Source: Bacillus sp. FJAT-22090 (GTDB taxonomy: Bacteria > Bacillota > Bacilli > Bacillales_A > Planococcaceae). From it: a DNA stretch of 64,000 bases. This document shows positions 52,730-60,800 of this stretch, piece after piece (the stretch's first letter is position 1; the number at the start of each line of letters is the position of its first letter). The position numbers and the translations under genes were made by a program. The notes beneath the pieces were generated by a model, which saw only the letters and a list, made by a program, of their open reading frames with translations, was not told the DNA's origin and ran no database searches. The DNA lies in the NCBI RefSeq assembly GCF_001278755.1, contig NZ_CP012601.1:2294001-2358000 (forward strand), in the 5' to 3' direction.

Positions 52730-53539
52730 ATGGGGTATTACGTGAGAGTAGAAAAAGGTGTGAATGTTTTTGTGGAAGATGTTAACCCGACAGGAAGAAA
52801 AACAATTGTGTTCATCCACGGCTGGCCAGCAAATCATCTAATGTTTGAATATCAGTTCAATCAGTTGCCTGCTATGGGGTATCGGTGCATTGGAATCGAC
52901 TTGAGGGGGTTCGGTAAATCGAGCAAACCATGGGAAAGTTATTCGTACGATCGTATGGCGAATGATATTCGAATAGTTATTGATACCCTGGGCCTCGAGG
53001 ATATTACATTAGCGGGGCATTCGATGGGAGGTGCCATTTCGATACGATATATGGCTCTTCACGGTGGACATAAAGTGGCAAAACTTGCACTGATTGGAAC
53101 GGCTGCACCTGTTTTCACAAGACGCTCCGATTTCCCTTATGGAATAACTGTTGAAGAAGTAAATAAATTAATAGAAGAAACTTACGCAAATAGGCCGAAA
53201 ATGTTAAGTGATTTTGGAGATACCTTTTTTGCCCGTTATTTGACAAAAGACTTTATCGACTGGTTCCATGGACTTGGATTAATGGCAGCCGGATACTCAA
53301 CCGCAAAATGTTTAGTTTCTCTTCGAGATGAAGACCTACGCAATGATTTATCTTTCATTAAAGTTCCTACCGCCATTTTGCACGGTAAACAAGATAAGGT
53401 GTGCCCTTTCGTTTTAGGAGAATTATTGCATCAAAGTATTAGCAATTCCGTTTTGATTCCTTTTGAATATAGTGGTCACGGATTGTTTTATTGCGAGGTT
53501 GAGAAGTTTAATCAGGAGTTAACGCGGTTTATTGGATAA
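52730..53539 (+). CDS. Alpha/beta hydrolase
   Basis: 269 residues from the ATG at 52730, which follows GGGAGG by six bases (the longer reading to 52712 puts the ribosome binding site in the gene). Oxyanion motif IVFIHGWPANHLMFE, nucleophile elbow TLAGHSMGGAISIRYMAL (Ser near 98), late acid and histidine in ILHGKQDKVCPF and YSGHGLFYCEV. It resembles non-heme chloroperoxidase/arylesterase-like hydrolases. The substrate is unknown. It stands alone and converges on the regulator operon. Confidence 0.88.
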   Translation: MGYYVRVEKGVNVFVEDVNPTGRKTIVFIHGWPANHLMFEYQFNQLPAMGYRCIGIDLRGFGKSSKPWESYSYDRMANDIRIVIDTLGLEDITLAGHSMGGAISIRYMALHGGHKVAKLALIGTAAPVFTRRSDFPYGITVEEVNKLIEETYANRPKMLSDFGDTFFARYLTKDFIDWFHGLGLMAAGYSTAKCLVSLRDEDLRNDLSFIKVPTAILHGKQDKVCPFVLGELLHQSISNSVLIPFEYSGHGLFYCEVEKFNQELTRFIG

Positions 53540-53591
53540 AGAATATATAGATCTTACATAACAAATTATTTTCTACTTATTTTGATATGAT

Positions 53592-53631
53592 AAAAGCATC
53601 CCAAAACAATTTAAATGTTTTGAGATGCTTT
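53592..53631. terminator. Terminator of the regulator/peptide operon
   Basis: AAAGCATCTCAAAACA...TGTTTTGGGATGCTTT on the minus strand, followed by TATCATATC; the plus strand is TTGTTAAAAC. Best suited to the minus-strand operon, also downstream of the hydrolase gene. Confidence 0.7.
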
Positions 53632-53644
53632 GTTAAAACTATGC

Positions 53645-53779
53645 TTACATCGGTGGTGGAATCGTTAATGTAGCCTTTCCATTTGTTTCATAATCTGAGG
53701 CAAGGTTCACACTATTATAATTTGCATTAACAAAAAAGGTAACTGACAACATCAAAATAAACAAAATTAATTTTTTCAT
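53645..53779 (-). CDS. Putative 44-residue exported signal peptide (pheromone) gene
   Basis: An uncalled short gene. Its ATG overlaps the regulator's stop (GGATGA), with GGAG seven bases upstream inside the regulator gene. The product begins MKKLILFILMLSVTFFVNA, a perfect secretion signal with an NA-N cleavage-like site, then a short polar stretch (NYNSVNLASDYETNG) and the end KATLTIPPPM. Size, signal, coupled start and place directly behind an HTH/TPR regulator match RRNPP-type pheromone precursors such as PapR and NprX. The C-terminal residues (about TLTIPPPM) are the likely mature signal. The function is inferred. Confidence 0.75.
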   Translation of the reverse strand: MKKLILFILMLSVTFFVNANYNSVNLASDYETNGKATLTIPPPM

Positions 53780-55008
53780 CCATTTTCTCCTTTATCAATA
53801 TATTGAACTGCCTTTTCAAATTTCCCTTCTCTTTTGTAATAATTAGCCAGTATAGAAGAGTAATGTTCTTTTGCTCCTATTAACACTGCAAGTTTTGAAG
53901 TGGATGGCAATATTTTATTTTCCAGAAGGTCCATTGCCTTTACTTCTTGATCACTTAGTAATAGTAAATAAAAAGTTGCGAATAAACGAAAATGTACGAC
54001 TCTCATTTGCGTCGCTTCTGCTTTTAACAATTCAAAGCTATCTTTGCTATCCTCCCACAGTCCTAATTTATATTCCGTATAAGCCAGATTATATAAACTT
54101 AACAGATAGAAATCAGTATCCTTTGACATAAGTGATACACTTTTTTTAAAATATGCAAGGGCTATAGAGTGATTTGCCATGCTATCATGAAGATCGCCTA
54201 TATTGTTGTATATATGTGGTAACAATTCAATCTGATTGAACATTTCTGCATTTCTAAGTAGATGACTATATATTTCAAGTGCCTCATCATAAAGTTCCGC
54301 ACGAGAGTAATTAATTGCTAGCATCATCATTACATGTAGAATCCTTTTTAAATTGTATTCTTCATAATAAGACTCCAAAGACTTTTTTCCATAAAAAATT
54401 GCTTGACTATGCTGATGTAAATGACCCTTTACTAAGCCTAAATGGTAGTAAAACTCACCTTCTAAATGGCTAATTCGATTATCCGCCTGTACTAAGCGAG
54501 TTAACAGTTCATCTCCTTCTTCGTATCTCCCTCTTAAGACTAAAAATAGCGCCTTAAAATAAGTAAATAAATACTCTTCATGTTGGGAAAAATTCTGCTT
54601 CTGTGCCTGCAACCACTTTGACTGTTCTTCCGCCTTATTAAAATCACGAATAAACACATAGTATCTTAATCTATACAGTTCATACACATAAGCGTAGTCA
54701 GTAAATACTATAATATCCACATAGTTTTCTAATTGATTAAATGCTTCTGTTATTTTTTCTTTCTCATAAAACTGGATATGATCTAAAAACTCTTTAAGCA
54801 AATGTCGAATATTCTGCTCGCTTTTTTCCACATCCTGTAAGTTAATCTCCAAGCGTTCTAGCAATAACCGTAGCGTTTCTTTGTTTGCATCCTTCGCATT
54901 ATTCTCTATTTTACTGAGATGAGGAATTGAACAAATCCCCATCGCTAGCTCCCTCTGCGTTATTCCCTTTTTCGTTCGGTGATACTTAATCAATGAGCCA
55001 ATTTGCAC
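53776..55008 (-). CDS. RRNPP-type regulator: HTH plus TPR (PlcR/NprR-like)
   Basis: 410 residues. The XRE-type helix-turn-helix is at about 3-58 (IGSLIKYHRTKKGITQRELA; CSIPHLSKIENNAKDANKET). The rest is helical TPR-like repeats (YVYELYRLRYYVFIRDFNKA; MLAINYSRAELYDEALEIYS; LPHIYNNIGDLHDSMANHSI; YLLSLYNLAYTEYKLGLWED). This is the layout of PlcR and NprR, which bind a re-imported peptide. The GTG start follows AGGAG by eight bases. Its stop overlaps the 44-residue exported peptide gene, and it is divergent from a subtilisin gene, as NprR sits with a protease gene in Bacillus cereus. A TATAAT-like -10 lies at 55043-55048. Confidence 0.88.
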   Translation of the reverse strand: MQIGSLIKYHRTKKGITQRELAMGICSIPHLSKIENNAKDANKETLRLLLERLEINLQDVEKSEQNIRHLLKEFLDHIQFYEKEKITEAFNQLENYVDIIVFTDYAYVYELYRLRYYVFIRDFNKAEEQSKWLQAQKQNFSQHEEYLFTYFKALFLVLRGRYEEGDELLTRLVQADNRISHLEGEFYYHLGLVKGHLHQHSQAIFYGKKSLESYYEEYNLKRILHVMMMLAINYSRAELYDEALEIYSHLLRNAEMFNQIELLPHIYNNIGDLHDSMANHSIALAYFKKSVSLMSKDTDFYLLSLYNLAYTEYKLGLWEDSKDSFELLKAEATQMRVVHFRLFATFYLLLLSDQEVKAMDLLENKILPSTSKLAVLIGAKEHYSSILANYYKREGKFEKAVQYIDKGENG

Positions 55009-55034
55009 AATCTCAACTCCTAAACTTTCAGTCT

Positions 55035-55094
55035 ACTATCATTATATAATAATCGAAATTTTCCCAATAAACAAAAGGTATATTATGTGATAGT
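55035..55094. promoter_or_regulatory. Inverted 7-mers in the regulator/protease promoter region
   Basis: ACTATCA (55035-55041) and TGATAGT (55088-55094) are exact inverses flanking the space between the divergent regulator and subtilisin genes. The first abuts a TATAAT-like -10 for the regulator (minus strand). They could be half-sites of a shared operator; a chance match is possible. Confidence 0.3.
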
Positions 55095-55137
55095 TTAAAA
55101 GTGTACTAAAAAACAAACCGAAAAGGAGTCAAGAAGA

Positions 55138-56406
55138 ATGAGAAAAGTGAAAATGCTCGTACTAAGTGCACTAATTGTAGGGACTTTATCCGCACCAATT
55201 CAAGTCGCAGGCGCTACACCACCTAGTGAAGACAAAAACTCCTCGGAAACATTCCGCGTTTACGTGGAAGCAAACAACAAAACAACGAAATCTACTTTAA
55301 AAGGACAGTATGAAGCACGCTGGGAATTGACAGAGAACGGATTCTCTACAGATATGAACCAAAAACAATTTGAAGCATTGCAAAAGAATAAAAATGTGAC
55401 GGTAACGAAAGTGGATATCGTAACATTGGATACAGATGTACGTGTCTCCGAATTTGAAGCACTTGCAGGAGAATACCCGACGCAACAAGTACCATGGGGC
55501 ATTAAAGCAATTTACAATAATAGCAATCTTACTACCACTTCAGGTGGACAAGGTATAAATATTGCAGTTCTAGACTCGGGAGTAAACACTAGCCATTATG
55601 ACTTAGTGAACACAGTTGAACAATGTAAAGACTTTACAGGTTCTACCCCTCTAGTAAATGGTAGCTGTACCGATGGAAATGGTCACGGTACCCATGTAGC
55701 TGGTACTGCATTAGCAGATGGTGGTAGTGACAAAGCAGGTATTTATGGAGTAGCTCCCGAAGCTGACCTATGGGCATACAAGGTCCTTGGAGCAAATGGT
55801 TCTGGTTATTCCGATGATATCGCTGCGGCTATTCAACACACAGCAGATCAAGCAGTGGCAACAGGTACAAAAACTGTTATAAATATGTCTCTAGGCTCTT
55901 CAGTAAGCAATAGCTTAATTACTAACGCTGTAAACTATGCATATGGTAAAGGTGTTTTAATCGTTGCAGCTGCAGGAAATTCTGGTCCTGCTCAAGGCTC
56001 TATCGGATACCCAGGTGCACTTGTAAATGCAATAGCAGTAGCTGCACTTGAAAATCGTCAGCAAAACGGAACATACCGTGTAGCAGACTTTTCATCTCGT
56101 GGATACGGTTCTACTGATGGTGACTATATCATCCAACAAGGTGATATTGAAATCTCTTCACCAGGGGCTTCCATTTATTCTACTTGGAATAATGGTGGCT
56201 ATAACACAATTAGTGGTACATCTATGGCAACTCCTCACGTTGCTGGACTAGCTGCTAAAGTTTGGGCTCAAAATCCAACTTGGTCCAATACACAACTTCG
56301 TACAAATCTACAAAACCGTGCTAAAGCAGTTGATATTAAAGGTGGAATCGGCGCAACAACTGGCGATGATTACGCTTCCGGTTTTGGATTTGCTCGTGTG
56401 CAATAA
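55138..56406 (+). CDS. Secreted subtilisin-like serine protease
   Basis: 422 residues. A signal peptide (about 1-26, ending VAGA-TP), an inhibitor-like propeptide (about 38-105, TFRVYVEANNKTTK; NKNVTVTKVDIVTLD), then the S8 domain. The catalytic Asp is in IAVLDSGVN, the His in GNGHGTHVAGT, and the Ser in SGTSMATPHVAGLAA; the oxyanion asparagine is in AAAGNSGP. It is an extracellular protease. An AAGGAG ribosome binding site lies upstream of the ATG. It is divergent from the RRNPP-like regulator, its likely controller. Confidence 0.94.
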   Translation: MRKVKMLVLSALIVGTLSAPIQVAGATPPSEDKNSSETFRVYVEANNKTTKSTLKGQYEARWELTENGFSTDMNQKQFEALQKNKNVTVTKVDIVTLDTDVRVSEFEALAGEYPTQQVPWGIKAIYNNSNLTTTSGGQGINIAVLDSGVNTSHYDLVNTVEQCKDFTGSTPLVNGSCTDGNGHGTHVAGTALADGGSDKAGIYGVAPEADLWAYKVLGANGSGYSDDIAAAIQHTADQAVATGTKTVINMSLGSSVSNSLITNAVNYAYGKGVLIVAAAGNSGPAQGSIGYPGALVNAIAVAALENRQQNGTYRVADFSSRGYGSTDGDYIIQQGDIEISSPGASIYSTWNNGGYNTISGTSMATPHVAGLAAKVWAQNPTWSNTQLRTNLQNRAKAVDIKGGIGATTGDDYASGFGFARVQ

Positions 56407-56431
56407 AAGATTTACTTAAATAACCCCCCCT

Positions 56432-56455
56432 CCCTCCACTATACCAAGTGGAGGG
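56432..56455. terminator. Terminator between protease and SDR genes
   Basis: CCCTCCACT...AGTGGAGGG, followed by TTAATTATTTT on the plus strand; a run of C residues precedes it. Convergent genes share it. Confidence 0.65.
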
Positions 56456-56459
56456 TTAA

Positions 56460-57347
56460 TTATTTTACCACCTTCATTAAATCCTCTACTAATTCAGGTA
56501 AATATTCCTTCAACTCTCTAAATTCAAATCTTAATTCTTTTGCCTTTTCATTGCTTATTAACCAAGTCTCTGAAATATTGTATGGAGAAATATTATCTTC
56601 ATTATCAGTAGAAATTATTTTCGCAGAAGCTTTCGCCTTTTCTTCTATTATATAAATCATCTCTTGTAGTTTAACGCTCCCATTGGAAGTTGCATTTATC
56701 GGCCCAGTGAAATCAGAAAGACCGATCCAAGCTAGAAATTGTCCAGCTTCCTCTTCCGATATAAAATCCATTGCAGCTTCTAAATTCACCAAATGGATTT
56801 CCTCTTGATTGACTACTTTTTCCACATAGAATTTAAGTCGTTCCGTATAATCATTCACACCAATAACTATTGGAAATCTAACAGCGACGACGGGGAAAGG
56901 AGCCTTTTGAAATAACACCGCTTCCGCCTGGCGTTTTCCTTCATTATAAGTAAAGTCTTCTTTAGGACCAATTACAATAGGATGCTCGATTGGAATAAAA
57001 TCCTCTTCTACATATCCAGTTTCTGCATTCCCTACGTTATATACAGATTTAGAAGAAGTAAAAACATATTTCTTCGTATTATCCTTGAAAACTTCTATAG
57101 CAGCCAATGCCTCCTGTGAGGAATAACAGATTTGGTCAAAAACTATGTCCCAAGTCTCTTTATCTAGAAGGTGTTTAAATTCCCTCAGGTCCAATCGATC
57201 CACAATGATTCTATTCACTTTAGTTGAAAATGAATCTTCTGTTTTCCCTCTTGTCGCTATCGTAACCTCGAACTCTTTTTCTAATAATGCCTCTACTAAA
57301 TGCACCCCAAAAAATCGTGTGCCTCCTAAAACTAAAGCCTTTTTCAA
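56460..57347 (-). CDS. NAD-dependent epimerase/dehydratase-type (extended SDR) protein
   Basis: 295 residues. The Rossmann start is ALVLGGTRFFGVHLVEALLE, with GGTRFFG in place of the classic GxxGxxG. The middle has FTSSKSVYNVG (serine near 97), and NEGKRQAEAVLF, where Y(N)xxK of the classic SDR active site is YNEGK. It resembles extended SDR sugar-nucleotide enzymes and RNA-binding CSP41-like relatives. The start is TTG, with AAGGGG upstream. The substrate is unknown. Confidence 0.82.
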   Translation of the reverse strand: MKKALVLGGTRFFGVHLVEALLEKEFEVTIATRGKTEDSFSTKVNRIIVDRLDLREFKHLLDKETWDIVFDQICYSSQEALAAIEVFKDNTKKYVFTSSKSVYNVGNAETGYVEEDFIPIEHPIVIGPKEDFTYNEGKRQAEAVLFQKAPFPVVAVRFPIVIGVNDYTERLKFYVEKVVNQEEIHLVNLEAAMDFISEEEAGQFLAWIGLSDFTGPINATSNGSVKLQEMIYIIEEKAKASAKIISTDNEDNISPYNISETWLISNEKAKELRFEFRELKEYLPELVEDLMKVVK

Positions 57348-57700
57348 CTTTTCATCCCCTTATCGTATTCTACTATCAATTATATTATACTAATTTGCTT
57401 GGTATTACTGTAAAACTAAATTGGTCTCGTTTATCTCTGAATTAGTCTTGCTTTCTACTATTATAATCTTGGTTATTACATTTTTGGTCTCAGTTTCAAT
57501 ACAATTGGTATCGAAGTCACAATATATGTAAATTAATTTCATGATTTAATTAGTTTCTTCCCCCTTGTATTTTCAATTCTATTAAATTATTTTATAAACT
57601 AATCATTTAGACCAGCTCTCTTTTTAAATAAACCATAAGTTACTGTATGCCAACTTTGGTAAATCTATTAAAATCTTTCACAACCCATGAACTACCAAAA

Positions 57701-57755
57701 AGAGCTGTTCCCAGAGTCGATCCGCTAACCGACTCTGGGACAGCCCCTTTTTTAT
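57701..57755. terminator. Strong bidirectional terminator downstream of the nuclease gene
   Basis: GAGCTGTTCCCAGAGTCG...CGACTCTGGGACAGC stem with T runs on both strands. It serves the nuclease gene on the minus strand. Confidence 0.8.
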
Positions 57756-57804
57756 TACTAGGATCGCTTCCATCTTACCTATGATTTTCTTATGACAACA
57801 GATT

Positions 57805-57855
57805 ATGTTACAGGATTGTTACTGGTGCCAGGCACCAGTAACAATCCTGTAACAT
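57805..57855. repeat. GGTGCC-palindrome family, copy 16
   Basis: A perfect 51-base palindrome (25+1+25): ATGTTACAGGATTGTTACT, core GGTGCCAGGCACC, and the matching AGTAACAATCCTGTAACAT. The best copy in the window. Confidence 0.95.
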
Positions 57856-57875
57856 TTAATCAAATCTTTATTATG

Positions 57876-60800
57876 TTAGGAAGCTTTTTGAGTGTTGGTG
57901 GATACTGATTTTTTCCAGATGAGATTAGCCCATTCTGGGTGATCAATGAATGGATTACGGTTACCTTGCCATTTTTCAATGACATTGTTTCTATTTCTCT
58001 CGAATTCATCTACTGGATCTAACACATTCCACTCTAATAAAACGGATAGCTTACCATGAAACGGAGTACTTCCATTATCTACCTTATCGTTTAACTCTAG
58101 GTCCACTTTATCGCCTTGTTCATAACGTGTCGCCATATAGAATAGAATACGCGCAACGTCACCTTTTACTCGATCTGGTGGTTCGAATGAATTTGAATCC
58201 TTATAACATCCGTTACAACCACTAACAGGGCTTCCACCATTATCAAAATCTAAGTTTCCTCTAGAACTATTCACTTGTACGTCAGTTGGGCGTAAATGGT
58301 GGATATCCGTTCCTGGACCCATACTTGTTCCAAAACCTCCGTGTGATTGAGCCCAAGTATGTTCTCGGTTCCATTGACCAACGTTACCACCATTACTATT
58401 TTTAGAACGTGAGATTCCGGAATAAAACAAAATGACATTGTTTGGATTTTGAGGATCCTCGTCAGTTTCACGAAGTGCTTCCCATACTTTATCATAAGAT
58501 ATTTGAGTATGGTCATCTATAATCTCATGAAGTGCTGCTTTTAAAGATAGCCCTTCTTTACCGAATGCATCTTTATAATATATATCAAGTGGTGTTTCTC
58601 CTTGTGAATCCGTTTTAAATGTTACTGTAAAGCTTAATGTAGTAGTATTTTTCCCATCACTTGCAGTTACCCCAACAATGTGGCTACCTTCTGCAAGATT
58701 TAGTTGTAACGTATTATTGACTATTGTTCCTTTTGTAGAAGTATAAGTTAGAACGTCATTTTCTGGATCCGAGAAATGGTCCGTTAGTAAAATTGATAAA
58801 GTTTCTCCCGTTTTAACGTTTGAGTTAGGGATGATTTTTTTTACAATAGGTGCTTTATTCTCACCGGGCAAAGAAGGAACCACAATTGGTTCCCCTTTTA
58901 TATTTGTAAATAAAACTGTTTCTGCACTCGCTTCGTTTAAATATTCAATTTCTTGAATATTTTCTGCTCCACGGACTTCTTTAACATTTTTACCATCGAT
59001 AATAACTTTTTGTACTTTCGTCCCTTTAAAATCAATGATAGCTCCAGCTTGAGAAGGCTTTAATGTAACAGTAATATTTTCAAATCCAGCGCCTGTAAAT
59101 TCTGCATAAGTTGCACCATTAAAAAGTATACCCTCTGTAATTTGTGAATCTCCATCCACTGCAATAGACACACTTGGTTTACCTATAGTTAATTTTTTTG
59201 TAATGAGTTTTTTAAAGTTAAACGTTTTTTCCGCTGTAATTGGAGTTACAACTTCGTCATCAGCTAATAAATCAATTTGTACCATTACTGGATCATGGTC
59301 ACTTGCACGTCCAGCCATATCAGTAAAATCTGCATTAATATGAAGAATATCAATTTTAGTTTTATTTTCTAAATTCTTCGTAACTAAAATATGATCTAAT
59401 ACTTGTGAGTTACCTTGATACAAATACGTGTAACGATCAGAAGTATCCACTTTATTAATCATATTCGTCATTAATGTACCTTCATGAATTTTAAGGGATT
59501 CTGAGAATTGGTAATCATTAAAGTCACCTAGAGAAACAATATTTGCATCAGGATTTTTAGTTTTAATATCTTCTACTAATTTATAAACGACCTTTGCAAT
59601 TTTATGACGTTGTATTTCACTATCGTAAATTGGCGGTTGAATTGCTCCAAATAAAGGAGTATCGCCAGATTTAGAGTTCCAGTGGTTAGCAATAACGATT
59701 ACACTCTCACCTTTAAAGTCAAATTGAGCGGCTAAAGGTTTACGACTGCTTGTGAAAGCCTCATTAGTAGGATCAATACGACCTGGATTATACGTTAACT
59801 TACCATTTTCGTAACCAACCGCAGTAGTAGCAGTTCCCACAGAAATACCTTCAGTAAGTTTTACACGCTCCGGATTGTAAAGGAACCCAACACGAATATT
59901 TGCATTTGGTGCTCCACCGTCTTGATTGTTGACTGGGTCGATGTTTACATACTTGTAATCTACACCGCCAGCAGCTTTAATAGCAGCTATTAATCTTTCA
60001 TAGCTTTGATTTGCTTTTGAATCACCAGAGCCCTCACCATTATTATCTTGAACTTCCGTTACCCCAATAATATCTGGATTTTTCATATCTTGAGCAAATG
60101 CTCTTGCTAGTTTATTAGCTTTGTCGTTCGAAGTTTCGCTAGTATTATTCGAGAAGTTCTCTAAGTTATAAGAAGCAATCGTTAATTTATCTTCTGTTGC
60201 TTCAATTGTAGTTCTCTCTGGAGCAGCAGTTCCTTTTACATGAGCTTTTTTCATTTCGTCTAAAGAAACATAGATTTTAAAGTTTTGGAACGAATAACCA
60301 ACAATACCCGTAATCGGCCCTTTAAATTTATCTCCAGTTGCTACTTCAAAATCACGACCAGGTCCATTTGGTTCTAATCGGAATTGTATGCGATTTGGAT
60401 TTTGGTTCCCCTCTTCATACAATACTCCGCCATGAAGTGAATTTGTAGGAGCATTTTCCAGTACGGTAATCAAGTCGCCATGCTCTTGAGGTGCAACAGC
60501 TTTCACATTACCAACTTCAACGCGCATTCCCTCGATACTTTCCCAGAAATCAATTGCATCAACAGTTGGATTGAAAACGGAAAGATTATCACTATCAATA
60601 TTCTCTAATGACATTTTTGCCTCATCGATAATGATTGGAGTTGGTAATGCTAAACCACTTTGTTTTACTACAACTTTACCACCTTGATCATTACGAACGT
60701 TGATTTGTGTTGTCTTTAAATCAGTTTGTTGACGATCGGCATAACCATCATAAGCGTATTCATCAACTTTACCAGTAACAGATACCAAATCTCCTGCTTG

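Larger units (their letters stand above)
57348..57875. other. Intergenic region, about 530 bp
   Basis: Contains a strong terminator (57701-57755) and palindrome copy 16 (57805-57855). From 57380 to 57640 is AT-rich with repeated TTGGT(C/A)TC-like words (57420, 57486, 57505). No gene is supported. Confidence 0.6.

Noticed and set aside
57395-57520. Open minus-strand frame of about 44 codons (contains ETETKNVITKIIIVESKTN)
   Set aside because: No start codon or ribosome binding site; AT-rich DNA with repeated TTGGTCTC-like words explains it.
1517-57855. Possible CRISPR array because of recurring palindromes
   Set aside because: Copies are thousands of bases apart, are not separated by regular spacers, and no cas genes are present.
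1517-57855. Reading the GGTGCC palindromes as ordinary rho-independent terminators
   Set aside because: Most genes already have separate terminators with T runs, four copies lie between divergent genes, and the palindromes lack T tails.
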